This document shows, one piece after another, positions 26,894-34,378 of a stretch of DNA of 41,095 nucleotides; position 1 is the stretch's first letter, and each line of letters begins with the position of its first letter. The notes under the pieces were generated by a model. That model did no database searches. It saw only the letters and a program-made list of their open reading frames with translations, and was not told where the DNA came from. Source of the stretch: an uncultured Clostridia bacterium (GTDB lineage Bacteria > Bacillota > Clostridia > Oscillospirales > Acutalibacteraceae); contig CAMHJC010000008.1 in assembly GCA_946185345.1 (NCBI GenBank), positions 1-41,095 on the forward strand, given 5' to 3'. The position numbers and the translations under genes were made by a program.

Positions 26894-26970
26894 GCTGTTT
26901 TTCGATTTTTTTAATAAAGTACTATTAATTTTTTTTGATAAGAGTATGACCGTCAGTGCCTTATAGCAAC

Positions 26971-27024
26971 AAAAAACAATATCCGACCGACTTCTGCAAC
27001 GAAGGGATCGGATATTGCTTTTTT
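26971..27024 (-). terminator. Terminator between the DUF5684 gene and cdaA
   Basis: A perfect 10-base inverted repeat (CAATATCCGA at 26977-26986, TCGGATATTG at 27008-27017) flanked by an A-run on one side and a T-run on the other. On the minus strand it ends the transcript of the DUF5684 gene, and it could work in both directions. Confidence 0.85.
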
Positions 27025-27029
27025 ACAGG

Positions 27030-27428
27030 TTAATTGGCTCTGCCTCTTGGGCCGAAGTACTGCGATTTTCCAAAACCGAGAATCAGTGTAAAGAGATTCG
27101 GCAGGAACAGAAGTCCCAGGGTGAAAAGCACGCCTTTGCCAAATGAGACAGCCAGTCTGAACATCAGGATGATGTAATAGATGACATGAACAATCGGAAT
27201 GAGCAAAAGGAGAAACTTCCAGCCGTTTCCGTCAGCAATCTTACATAGGATGTAAAGATTGTACACGGGAATAATTGACTTCCAGCCGCTCTCTCCTGCC
27301 TTGGTAAAAATCTTCCACATGGCAATGATCAGCAGAACGGTCACGATGAGCGCTCCTGCGTTAACGGAACTGGTATCCACTTGTGACAAATCATACAGAT
27401 TATTTTTCTCCAGGATTTCAATCATCAT
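27030..27428 (-). CDS. DUF5684-like membrane protein
   Basis: A 132-residue protein with four hydrophobic segments (about 20-37, 50-62, 69-90, 100-118). The block MWKIFTKAGESGWKSIIPVYNLYILCKIA matches the DUF5684 pattern of small membrane proteins sometimes found near signal peptidase genes; the C-terminus KSQYFGPRGRAN is typical too. No function is established. GGAGGTG immediately upstream supports the start at 27428, with ATG 27425 equally possible. A repeat-derived sequence lies in its leader. A terminator follows one gene length later, so it is probably a single-gene unit or the end of the unit that begins with the kinase-like gene. Confidence 0.8.
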   Translation of the reverse strand: MMIEILEKNNLYDLSQVDTSSVNAGALIVTVLLIIAMWKIFTKAGESGWKSIIPVYNLYILCKIADGNGWKFLLLLIPIVHVIYYIILMFRLAVSFGKGVLFTLGLLFLPNLFTLILGFGKSQYFGPRGRAN

Positions 27429-27484
27429 TTTCACCTCCTTTTTGCCAAAAATAGCCATTTGATTGTAAAACTTGAAATACAACA

Positions 27485-27644
27485 TAAAACGCAGAATAGG
27501 CAGTTTTGTCATCAAAAGATTTTTCTCCGCCCGGAGCAAAGTATATCTTTATTTTTCCGTTATCTATTGCGCCCGGGTGCGTTTTTTCCCAAGCGCATTA
27601 CGGCGCTGTGCGCTTGCTTTTTTTCATTTTCTTTTACAATCGCC
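27485..27644 (-). repeat. Dispersed leader repeat, copy A
   Basis: An intergenic sequence that recurs at 36348-36463. Shared blocks in the same order include TAAAACG-AGAAT, GTATATCT, TATCT-TTGCGC (variant TATCTGCTGCGC) and CTTTTACAATC. Copy A carries about 40 extra bases (a short G+C-rich inverted repeat) in the middle. Both copies are oriented the same way relative to a minus-strand gene that starts 45 to 60 bases further on. Confidence 0.5.
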
Positions 27645-27660
27645 TGTCCAAAAAAAGCTT

Positions 27661-29346
27661 TTATATTTTCTCGGGCAGAATCATGGTGATTCTTGTGCCT
27701 TTGCCTACGGTTGATTCCGCGGTCACTGAACCGCCGAGCTTCTCCACTACGGAACGTGTGATAAACAGACCCATTCCTGTGCGGCGTCCGGATTCATTCG
27801 GCGCATTATCACCCATGAATCCTGCCATAAAGATATGAGGAAGATCCTCATCCGATATGCCGCAGCCGCTGTCGTCCACCATCAGATGAATCATGCTGCC
27901 TTCCTTCCTGGCGGAAATGGCTATTTTGCCTCCGAGGCCTGTAAATTCGACTGCGTTGAATACTACCTGCGTCAGAGCGAAAATCAGCCAGCGCTTATCA
28001 GTGACAATATCAATGTCAAGACCTTTCCACAAAAGCCCGATTCTCTTTTCCATAAAGAAGGGAGAAAAACGTCTCAGACATTCCTTTACCATAGCGGAGA
28101 AATTATATTTCTTCAGTTCCAGATTTTCCTGGATACTGTCAAGCATGGTGAAGTAGTAGATCCGGTCAAGCATGGCGTTGACATACTCAGCCTCTCTGCC
28201 GAGAGAATCGGCCGTCTTTTTATCGGTCAGCGATTCCACCTGCTTCAGCAGACGGATGGCGGCAGGTTTGGCATCGGAAGCCCATACTTCGACACAGTCA
28301 CTGTAGAGAATTTCGTCATCGCTCATGTGATCAAAGAACGAGTCTATCTCCTGTCCTCTGTCTTCAAGCTTGACCTCCGTCGTGGATTCTTGGGTTGTCT
28401 GATAGGCGGGACGGTAGGCGCTCTCAATCGGGCGAGGCTGCACGGGTTCGACTTTCTGAGGTTCCTGACTCACTTCGGGTGAGGACGAATATCCGCCCTT
28501 GAAGGGGATGGACATCACCGGGCCGCCTATCGTTTCCGTCCTGACAGGAGCCGCAACATTGGGAGCGACTTCATTGGCGGTAAACCGAAGCTCATCATTG
28601 ACCGGTTTTGAGGGAGCGTCAAACGTCATGACCGGTCTGCCGATCACATTGTCGTCAAATGCGACGGGCGATTTCTCCTCCATTCTGTCAGGGCCGGGAC
28701 GGAATTCAAATCTGGAAGGCGCAGAACGGCGGAATCTTTCCGTTTCGATTGGCGTTTCACGTGCGTCAACAGGCTCCGGCTCCACCGAATACTCTATCTC
28801 TTCTCCACGGAAATCAATATCATCCCGGAATTCACGGTCATCCCTGAAATCTTCCTCATCACCGAAATAACGGTCATCAGTGAAATCACGGTCTTCTCTG
28901 AAATCACGGTCGTCTCTGAAATCACGGTCGTCTCTGAAATCACGGTCGTCTCTGAAATCGTCTTCTCTCATTTCTTCTCCGAATTCAGAATTGTCGTATG
29001 GATCTTCGGGGCCGTCATTGGCTCTATACCCCATCGTCTCATCCTGATATCCGTAATCATCATGTGAATCGTCAAAGAAATTATACTGCTCCTGTGCGGG
29101 AGGATTTTGGTTCTGTCCCTTGCGTGACATAATAAAGTCTGCAATAATGACAGCGGCCATCAGAAGAAAGCCAATTGCTACCGAGATAAGTGCGATTACT
29201 CCCTGTGCCCCGGCAATTGCATCGATTAACATGCCCAGAATGGACACCAGCGCAAATACAATAAAACCTGCCGCAAGTATACGCTTTTTCTTGTCCATAT
29301 CCCTGATGACCGGGATCTTGTCAAGAAGCGAATCCAGAAAATTCAT
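27661..29346 (-). CDS. Histidine-kinase-like protein with degenerate phosphoacceptor site
   Basis: A 561-residue protein. Two membrane helices (about 22-42 and 48-72) are followed by a long disordered region that includes an Asp/Arg/Phe-rich repeat (residues about 128-181), and then a C-terminal kinase-like module. The ATP-binding domain is intact: N-box FNAVEFT (Asn464), G1 DDSGCGISDED and G2 GMGLFITRSVVEKLGG. In the dimerisation region the segment VEVWASDAKPAAIRLL (W355, S357, K360) aligns with the W-[IV]-H-E-x-K-T-P box of BceS-type kinases, but the phosphoacceptor His is replaced by Ser. No response regulator gene is adjacent. It may be an ATP-binding sensor that does not autophosphorylate, or it may use another residue. 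ATG 29346 is the start, with weak ribosome-binding context. Confidence 0.75.
   Translation of the reverse strand: MNFLDSLLDKIPVIRDMDKKKRILAAGFIVFALVSILGMLIDAIAGAQGVIALISVAIGFLLMAAVIIADFIMSRKGQNQNPPAQEQYNFFDDSHDDYGYQDETMGYRANDGPEDPYDNSEFGEEMREDDFRDDRDFRDDRDFRDDRDFREDRDFTDDRYFGDEEDFRDDREFRDDIDFRGEEIEYSVEPEPVDARETPIETERFRRSAPSRFEFRPGPDRMEEKSPVAFDDNVIGRPVMTFDAPSKPVNDELRFTANEVAPNVAAPVRTETIGGPVMSIPFKGGYSSSPEVSQEPQKVEPVQPRPIESAYRPAYQTTQESTTEVKLEDRGQEIDSFFDHMSDDEILYSDCVEVWASDAKPAAIRLLKQVESLTDKKTADSLGREAEYVNAMLDRIYYFTMLDSIQENLELKKYNFSAMVKECLRRFSPFFMEKRIGLLWKGLDIDIVTDKRWLIFALTQVVFNAVEFTGLGGKIAISARKEGSMIHLMVDDSGCGISDEDLPHIFMAGFMGDNAPNESGRRTGMGLFITRSVVEKLGGSVTAESTVGKGTRITMILPEKI
28810..28970 (-). repeat. 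In-frame tandem repeat encoding D/R/F-rich segment
   Basis: Within the kinase-like gene an 18-base unit (coding strand GATTTCAGAGACGACCGT and variants) is repeated in tandem with nearly identical units at 28896-28967 and diverged units to about 28810. Because units are multiples of three, gain or loss keeps the frame. It encodes DFRDDR-type hexapeptides. Confidence 0.8.
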
Positions 29347-29416
29347 AGTACTAATTCAACCTCCGTTTTTTTGCGGAATGAACTCCGAAACTCAAAGCTC
29401 ACACCAACACTTGAAT

Positions 29417-29446
29417 ATTATAACTCACACAGCAATTCAATGTCAA
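29417..29446 (-). promoter_or_regulatory. Promoter of the kinase-like gene
   Basis: On the minus strand TTGACA (29441-29446), an 18-base spacer and TATAAT (29417-29422), 70 bases before the start codon at 29346. Confidence 0.75.
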
Positions 29447-29500
29447 TTATATAATTATTAAATATTTGTACGAGATGTTCAAAAATTGAATTTTCCGGAC

Positions 29501-29536
29501 AAAAAAACTCCGATCCGTTCTGCCGAAACGGAATCG
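29501..29536 (-). terminator. Terminator after the small lipoprotein gene
   Basis: On the minus strand CGATTCCGTT pairs with AACGG-ATCG, followed by GAG and a run of seven T residues (29501-29507). It ends the 29566-29928 gene 30 bases downstream. Confidence 0.7.
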
Positions 29537-29565
29537 AAGCTTATTCAGTGATTATTATGAATTGA

Positions 29566-29928
29566 TTATGAGATTTTTCTGAACTGCATGGTGCCGGAAT
29601 TATCTTTCAGTGTGAAAATGCCGTCCTTGAAAGTTCCCTTGACGTTCTGGCCTTTGAGCACGAAAATGCCGGAGCTGGCTTTGTATGTCATTTCGCTCTT
29701 TATGCCGAACAGATCCATTGTGGCAGTGTCGTCTTCTCTGATTTCGAGAGTTGCGGTCTTTCCGTATGACTTGATTTCTGCCAGCTGTTCCTCGTTATAC
29801 TTAACGCCTCCGGCATCAATATCGATCAGTTCGTAGGTTCCAACGATTTCGGACTTATTCAGACCGCTGCAGGATACCAGTGTGAAAACAAACAAACAGG
29901 CTAGGACAACGCCTACTATTTTTTTCAA
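29566..29928 (-). CDS. Small lipoprotein of unknown function
   Basis: A 120-residue lipoprotein with signal peptide MKKIVGVVLACLFVFTLVSC, lipobox LVSC, and a mature part of alternating beta-prone stretches (VGTYELIDIDAGGVKYNEEQLAEI, LEIREDDTATMDLFG, KGTFKDGIFTLKDNSGTMQFRK). Such short lipoproteins with a GTYEL start are common on the surface of Clostridia and have no known function. The start is TTG at 29928, preceded by AAGTGG with six-base spacing; a more upstream TTG at 29943 overlaps that site. Single-gene unit ending in a terminator. Confidence 0.75.
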   Translation of the reverse strand: MKKIVGVVLACLFVFTLVSCSGLNKSEIVGTYELIDIDAGGVKYNEEQLAEIKSYGKTATLEIREDDTATMDLFGIKSEMTYKASSGIFVLKGQNVKGTFKDGIFTLKDNSGTMQFRKIS

Positions 29929-30165
29929 ATTAACCACTTCCAATTAAGATTATATTTAAACAAACACCAGATCGCGGCAGACTACCTTGCTTTTTCAAAG
30001 GAGGTCGACCGGCATTCATTTAAGAACTAAATCTTATATTCATGAATATATCATTAATATACATCATTACCGCTAAAAAATCAAGATATTTATTAAAAAA
30101 ATTAGTTTTTTAATGAACAGTCCAAATTACATGGCTATTTTGGTATTCAATCATACGGCGCAAAC

Positions 30166-30210
30166 AAAAAACCGGCTGCTCTGCACGGATTGGCAGAAAC
30201 AGCCGGTTTT
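30166..30210 (-). terminator. Terminator of the rplM-rpsI operon
   Basis: On the minus strand AAAACCGGCTG (30200-30210 side) pairs with CAGCCGGTTTT and ends in a T-run; it starts about 30 bases after the rpsI stop codon. Confidence 0.85.
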
Positions 30211-30241
30211 GGTTTGTGTGATAAATACCGTAAGGCAATGA

Positions 30242-30643
30242 TTATCTCTTGGAGAACTGAGGTGCGCGTCTTGCAGCCTTCAAGCCGTACTTCTTTCTTT
30301 CCTTCATTCTGGGGTCTCTGGTGAGGAAGCCTGCGCTCTTGAGCATGGGACGGAGGTTCTCGGTGTCGTACTGGAGCAGAGCTCTGGCAATGCCGTGACG
30401 GATTGCGCCTGCCTGACCGGTAACGCCGCCGCCGATGACGTTGCATACTACGTCAAAACGATCGGTAAGACCTGTCAGTTCAAGAGGCTGACGGACGATA
30501 ACCTTCAGTGTGTCAAGACCGAAATAATCGTCGATCTCTCTGTTGTTGATAACAATCTTGCCTGTACCCTTGTAAAGTCTTACTCTGGCAACCGAGCTCT
30601 TTCTTCTGCCTGTACCATAGAAAAACGGTGTCTTATCGTACAT
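30242..30643 (-). CDS. rpsI: 30S ribosomal protein uS9
   Basis: A 133-residue protein of the small subunit head. It has the S9 signatures [19 protein letters not shown] near residue 10, [19 protein letters not shown] near 70, and the C-terminal tail ending in SKR, which reaches the P-site tRNA. GGAGG precedes the ATG at 30643. It is 24 bases downstream of rplM, forming the conserved rplM-rpsI pair, and is followed by a terminator. Confidence 0.98.
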   Translation of the reverse strand: MYDKTPFFYGTGRRKSSVARVRLYKGTGKIVINNREIDDYFGLDTLKVIVRQPLELTGLTDRFDVVCNVIGGGVTGQAGAIRHGIARALLQYDTENLRPMLKSAGFLTRDPRMKERKKYGLKAARRAPQFSKR

Positions 30644-30667
30644 AAATATTATCCTCCTTCCGAATCA

Positions 30668-31096
30668 TTACATTGCCCAGGTTTCGGGCTTCTGAGCCTG
30701 ATGCTTGTGCTCTGCGCCTGCATAAAGATGCAGTCTGGTGAGAGCAGCTCTGCCAATGGTGGTATTGGGAACCATACCCTTGACAGCAAGCTCCATCACT
30801 CTGGTCGGCTTGGTCTTCATCATTGTGCCGGCCTTGGTCTCTTTGAGATGACCGATATAACCGGTGTGACGATAGTAAATCTTCTTTTCAAGTTTGCTGC
30901 CGGTGAGAACAGCCTTGTCGCAGTTCACGATGATGACGTGATCGCCGCAGTCCACATGGGGAGCGAAGATGGGCTTGGTCTTACCTCTGAGAATGTCGGC
31001 TGCCAGTGTGGCTACACGGCCAACGGGCTTGCCTGCTGCATCGATTACATACCACTTGCGGTCAATTTCGCCGGCTTTGGGCATAAATGTTGACAT
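30668..31096 (-). CDS. rplM: 50S ribosomal protein uL13
   Basis: A 142-residue protein required for early assembly of the large subunit. It has the L13 pattern KWYVIDAAGKPVGRVATLAADILRGK, GDHVIIVNCDKAVLTG, YYRHTGYIG, and VKGMVPNTTIGRAALTRLHLYAGAEHKHQAQKP. The ATG at 31096 is chosen because GGAGG lies eight bases upstream; the open frame runs nine codons further into the leader. A structured leader and a consensus promoter lie directly upstream. Confidence 0.98.
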   Translation of the reverse strand: MSTFMPKAGEIDRKWYVIDAAGKPVGRVATLAADILRGKTKPIFAPHVDCGDHVIIVNCDKAVLTGSKLEKKIYYRHTGYIGHLKETKAGTMMKTKPTRVMELAVKGMVPNTTIGRAALTRLHLYAGAEHKHQAQKPETWAM

Positions 31097-31135
31097 AGCG
31101 TTTTCCTCCATAAAATTAATCAATTATTTCTGAAC

Positions 31136-31182
31136 CTCATTAAATGCGCTTCATTCAAGCGTATTCGTAAGCTCGCAATGAG
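31136..31182 (-). promoter_or_regulatory. Structured rplM leader (L13-leader-like)
   Basis: Just after the predicted transcript start the minus strand folds into an outer stem CTCATT/AATGAG (31177-31182 with 31136-31141) enclosing an inner CGCTT/AAGCG hairpin. Its position directly upstream of rplM is what is expected for the L13 autoregulatory leader of Bacillota; the sequence alone does not prove that class. Confidence 0.55.
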
Positions 31183-31183
31183 T

Positions 31184-31212
31184 ATATTACCACAGATCAT
31201 TCCGGTTGTCAA
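31184..31212 (-). promoter_or_regulatory. Promoter of rplM-rpsI
   Basis: On the minus strand a perfect TTGACA (31207-31212), 17-base spacer and TAATAT (31184-31189). Transcription begins near 31178, just before the structured leader. The rest of the gap to 31438 is AT-rich and contains only the terminator of the next gene. Confidence 0.85.
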
Positions 31213-31330
31213 CACCTTTTTTAAAAAAATTAATTTACAAATATCTTATCTCGTTTTTTCTCTGTTTTTCTAACGATATCTCTTGTATTCTCTTTCTCTA
31301 TTTTTTATTTCTGAACAGAACCATCACGAG

Positions 31331-31391
31331 AAAACGGCTTCTGATGCCGACAGACCGGATCTGTGTCACGGTCGGTTGCAAGAGAAGCCGT
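31331..31391 (-). terminator. Terminator after the P/Q-rich membrane protein gene
   Basis: On the minus strand ACGGCTTCT (31383-31391) pairs with AGAAGCCGT (31334-31342), followed by TTTTC. The long loop contains a second CCGAC/GTCGG stem. It lies about 50 bases after the stop at 31439. Confidence 0.65.
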
Positions 31392-31438
31392 CAATACTTA
31401 TTGGATTGCGGAAAAAGCAAACCTTTCAATGGAAAGAA

Positions 31439-32191
31439 TTATGCTTTGGGCTGATTATTATTGTTACCGGGCGCAGCGGGAGGAGTCGGAGGCACAGGCA
31501 TCTGTGTGCCGTACTGCCCGGGCTGAGGCCTGTAAGCATTTTGGGAAACAGGACGTTTGCCCAACGTGATTTTTTTGGATTTGATCAGATCAAGCAGCTT
31601 GGGCAAAAAGTAGATAATGACCACTGCACATCCGGCGAGGATAAACAGAGAGAATGTAAAGGAACCCACTAAAGTGGTAACTTTCGTGCGGCTTGAGATG
31701 TACTTCAAGCTATTGAAAAAAGAGTCACATGTGTCAAACAAATGAATTAATCCGAAGATTGCCGTTATACAGGCCAGAGAAAGTGCGGAAATGTCAAAGA
31801 TCAAACTTAAGGTTGGCTTTAAGCCTTTGCGCTGAGGATCGAGCAACCTCTCCAAAGCTATAAAAATCAGCGCTGCTCCCAAAACAATATAAATCAGACT
31901 GCCGGCAAAATTTGACAGCTTGTAACTGTCACGATAAGTACGGGTCAGACTTTCAACGCAATACTCAATATTGCTGAACAGACTGAATAAGGAAAAAAAC
32001 ACTACCACTCCGCCGAGCGCTATCATTGTGATATGCATCCATCTGCCCTTTGCGCCGGGAGCTTTAGGCGGCTTGGGCGGCTTGGGAGCCGCATACTGCC
32101 TGTTTTGTGCGGGAGGAACAAACCCCTGCTGAGGCTGCGTCGGCTGAAAGTTCTGATTGCCTTGATTGAACTGATTGCCTTGATTGTTCAT
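31439..32191 (-). CDS. Membrane protein with P/Q/N-rich tails, unknown function
   Basis: I do not recognise a family. The 250-residue product has an N-terminal tail rich in Asn, Gln and Pro (residues 1-45, with PKPPKPPKAPG), then four hydrophobic segments (about 51-70, 94-114, 130-150, 175-197), and a C-terminal tail again rich in Pro and Asn (PVPPTPPAAPGNNNN). Between segments lie the charged stretches SRTYRDSYK and LDPQRKGLK. The low-complexity ends suggest a surface or cell-division-associated scaffold; this is only a guess. AGGAAG precedes the ATG at 32191. It has a consensus promoter and an unusually long, foldable leader. Confidence 0.7.
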   Translation of the reverse strand: MNNQGNQFNQGNQNFQPTQPQQGFVPPAQNRQYAAPKPPKPPKAPGAKGRWMHITMIALGGVVVFFSLFSLFSNIEYCVESLTRTYRDSYKLSNFAGSLIYIVLGAALIFIALERLLDPQRKGLKPTLSLIFDISALSLACITAIFGLIHLFDTCDSFFNSLKYISSRTKVTTLVGSFTFSLFILAGCAVVIIYFLPKLLDLIKSKKITLGKRPVSQNAYRPQPGQYGTQMPVPPTPPAAPGNNNNQPKA

Positions 32192-32480
32192 AAAAAAACT
32201 TCCTTTCCGGAAAATTTATTTTAACCTGCTTTTGCAGATTACCGACTGAGAAAAAAGTCACAGTTCCTTTTGATGGATCCATTTTTTTCGAGCGGCTGAG
32301 TTCCAACTGCCGCTCCAATACCTTCTGCCGTCAGAACAAAGAAAAGAATTGCGTCACAACAGAAAGAGTCCAAGCCTTTGGCGCTTGCCACAGGCAACTC
32401 CTTTGGCCGCAATGCGGAATGATAAGTCTCCCCTTCAGGATAATAACTGAAGGAGGATTGGTTCTCCCTCTCATTCTTCA
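32192..32480 (-). promoter_or_regulatory. Long structured 5' leader, candidate regulatory RNA
   Basis: The predicted transcript has a leader of about 290 bases before the start at 32191. It contains a 7-base-pair hairpin (CCTTCAG/CTGAAGG, 32432-32453), a closing helix ATTGCG/CGCAAT (32348-32353 with 32408-32413) around a GAGT/ACTC helix and two small hairpins (32374-32382 and 32385-32397), and a perfect 7-base-pair hairpin GAGCGGC/GCCGCTC (32290-32315). None matched a riboswitch consensus I could recall. A spurious open frame crosses it. The gap of 494 bases to the next gene also contains the divergent promoters. Confidence 0.5.
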
Positions 32481-32486
32481 TTATTA

Positions 32487-32515
32487 ATAATATACAAATA
32501 ACGGTCAAATGTCAA
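32487..32515 (-). promoter_or_regulatory. Promoter of the P/Q-rich membrane protein gene
   Basis: On the minus strand TTGACA (32510-32515), 17-base spacer, TATTAT (32487-32492). Confidence 0.75.
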
Positions 32516-32610
32516 TACATAATTAAGAAAATGATATAACCGGATAACCGATATCGTCATATACAGCAGAAAGAAAAACAAGAAATTCACCCTCCAAAGT
32601 CGCAAGACTA

Positions 32611-32639
32611 TTGACCTTATTGACCGGATGTATTATAAT
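32611..32639 (+). promoter_or_regulatory. Promoter of the 32686 lipoprotein gene
   Basis: TTGACC (32611-32616), 17-base spacer, perfect TATAAT (32634-32639), giving a leader of about 40 bases. A second TTGACC lies eight bases further downstream inside the spacer. Confidence 0.8.
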
Positions 32640-32685
32640 ATGATAACAGCATATCCATGCAGATAAAATGATCGGGAGATGACGG

Positions 32686-33648
32686 ATGGTGGAAAAGAAG
32701 AACGCAAAATCCGAAAAGAGATGGACTTACAAAGCATTTTACAGAATAATCAGCCTGATATTAATGATAGCGCTGCTGCTGCCGCTTGACTCCTGCGGCT
32801 CCGCAGGCGGCAGAAGCGCCTCCGACTGGAAAGGAACATGGTACCGTGAGGGAGATTCTCCTTTTTCCAGGTGTTATGCCGAAATATCCAACGTCAACAG
32901 CGAAGGATTTGACTTTACCCTGGTTGTTTACAACGGCAACAAAGCAGGTGAACTGACCAACTGCCATGCGAGATTCGAGCAGAAAACAAATGAATATATC
33001 CCCCAGGAAACGGACTTTGACGAGGATAACGCCGCATTTTTCAAAGAAAATGTTTCCGCAGATGCTGGTTACGCCGCTTATTACTATGCCGAGGACCCCA
33101 GAAGCTATATTGAATTCTGCTTTGACGAAAATGAAACCGACAAGCTGGATATTTCCTTTGTGACCACCGGAGATTACGTAGAATGGACCGCGTTTGAGGG
33201 ATTTCAGGATAATTCTCAGATAACGGGTATTTTCTCACACAAGGAAAGCTACATCAACGACAGCCTGTACGAAATGGGCGTGCTCAGCAAAAAATGCGAC
33301 GACAATCTCCGCAAGCTGATGGGTGAAAGTGTGTATTTCCGTCTGCTGTGCTGCTTTCAGATTCACACGGCGGTTCGCAGCGACACTACCGGCAGCAATC
33401 TGCCTTATGAATACAACGGTTCTGTCCATATGCACGACGGTATCGGAGGAACGATCCACTACGGCTCTATGGTCAATCAGGAGTACGCCGCCTGTGTTAT
33501 AGAGTATGACGACGGAAGCGTCAGTGCGGCCATCTCATTCGAAAATGAATCTCCCTCTTATTATTCCAACAACTGGGTTTATGAAAAGGAACACCCTTAT
33601 CCGATTATCGTCTGGTTGGAAAATTATTCCGCATCAACGGCGCATTAG
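32686..33648 (+). CDS. Lipoprotein of unknown function
   Basis: I do not recognise the family. The 320-residue product has a long basic N-terminus, a hydrophobic segment (IISLILMIALLLPLDSC, residues about 22-38) and a lipobox-like LDSC, so it is probably a membrane-anchored lipoprotein. The mature part is rich in acidic and aromatic residues: DWKGTWYREGDSPFSRCYAEISNV, YYAEDPRSYIEFCFDENETDKL, FSHKESYINDSLYEMGVLS. The opening GTWYREG...AEIS resembles lipocalin-like beta-barrel small lipoproteins, but this is weak. GGGAG lies seven bases before the ATG at 32686. It stands alone between divergent and downstream regulatory DNA. Confidence 0.7.
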   Translation: MVEKKNAKSEKRWTYKAFYRIISLILMIALLLPLDSCGSAGGRSASDWKGTWYREGDSPFSRCYAEISNVNSEGFDFTLVVYNGNKAGELTNCHARFEQKTNEYIPQETDFDEDNAAFFKENVSADAGYAAYYYAEDPRSYIEFCFDENETDKLDISFVTTGDYVEWTAFEGFQDNSQITGIFSHKESYINDSLYEMGVLSKKCDDNLRKLMGESVYFRLLCCFQIHTAVRSDTTGSNLPYEYNGSVHMHDGIGGTIHYGSMVNQEYAACVIEYDDGSVSAAISFENESPSYYSNNWVYEKEHPYPIIVWLENYSASTAH

Positions 33649-33662
33649 CGGCCTTTTGTATT

Positions 33663-33684
33663 AACAAAAAATCAATTTTTTGTT
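33663..33684 (+). terminator. AT-only hairpin after the 32686 gene
   Basis: A perfect 10-base inverted repeat (AACAAAAAAT, 33663-33672, with ATTTTTTGTT, 33675-33684) with a 2-base loop, followed by TTTAATTTC. It may serve as a weak terminator; the stem has almost no G-C pairs. Confidence 0.4.
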
Positions 33685-33803
33685 TTTAATTTCATTACTC
33701 ATCGAGCGTAAATACCGCTTTATTTACAATTTGTTATCCAATTCGCCAAAAAATGTACTATAATAAATAATGTCAACAGAATTGAAACAGGAGGTTGTTT
33801 CGT

Positions 33804-34178
33804 ATGCCCAGAGGAAGCAATAAAGATTACAGCGCTAAGATAACCGAAAACCTTAAAAAGGCACTTACAGAGATGTTGATTCTCTCCTTTCTCAGCAAAA
33901 AGGATATGACGATATATGAAATTCTCAACATTCTCGACAAGCAGAGCAATGCCATCTGCAAAATTCAGTACCCTTATGGCGTCATTTATCGCATGTCAGA
34001 CCGTGGTTACATAGAGATAGCCGGCAAAGCCATTTCCGATGACCGCCGCAGAATTCACTACCGCATCACGGATCTCGGCAGAGAATACCTTGCCAAAATC
34101 ACCGACGAGTATCATAATTTTATTTCCGGTATGAATATGATTCTTGAATATGTGGCTGGTTTAGGTGAGGACGACTGA
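33804..34178 (+). CDS. PadR family transcriptional regulator
   Basis: A 124-residue winged-helix regulator. It starts MPRGSNKDYSAKITENLKKALTEMLILSFLSKKDMTIYEI and continues with PYGVIYRMSDRGYIEI and DDRRRIHYRITDLGREYL; the pattern of a G/YxY... RxYYxIT...G wing is that of PadR. These proteins usually repress transporters or stress genes and themselves. AGGAGG lies nine bases before the ATG at 33804. A TATAAT hexamer at 33759-33764 is present but no good -35 box. It is followed by a strong terminator at 34230; its likely target is not obvious, though the lipoprotein gene upstream is a candidate. Confidence 0.88.
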   Translation: MPRGSNKDYSAKITENLKKALTEMLILSFLSKKDMTIYEILNILDKQSNAICKIQYPYGVIYRMSDRGYIEIAGKAISDDRRRIHYRITDLGREYLAKITDEYHNFISGMNMILEYVAGLGEDD

Positions 34179-34229
34179 ACTGCAGGGTTCCGCCTTTTTA
34201 TGCCGTTATCTCCAGTTGGTCAAAATCAT

Positions 34230-34278
34230 AATCCGTTCGGTACACATTGGAGGATTGATGTACCTGAACGGATTTTTT
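34230..34278 (+). terminator. Terminator after the PadR gene
   Basis: Arms AATCCGTTCGGTACA (34230-34244) and TGTACCTGAACGGATT (34259-34274) pair with one bulge and are followed by TTTTTT. The remaining gap to 34570 holds the MITE-like element and the promoter of the next gene. Confidence 0.9.
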
Positions 34279-34378
34279 ATGTTTGTCCGGCTGCCTGCTC
34301 CCAAAAACTATTCATTTGTGCGGGATTGCTTCTGTGTTTCAGGCATTATCCATGCCGAAATTCCGCAAATATCAATAA

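Noticed and set aside
28810-28970. Possible CRISPR-like array because of short regular repeats
   Set aside because: The repeats are directly adjacent without spacers, are multiples of three bases and lie inside a coding sequence.
32192-32480. Cyclic di-AMP (ydaO) riboswitch
   Set aside because: The conserved GGGGAAC and GUCAGCUAACCUCG stretches of that class were not found.
32239-32508. Minus-strand open frame of 89 codons in the leader region
   Set aside because: The translation has no family-like features, the predicted transcript would start at or beyond its first Met codon, and the region is better explained as structured leader RNA.
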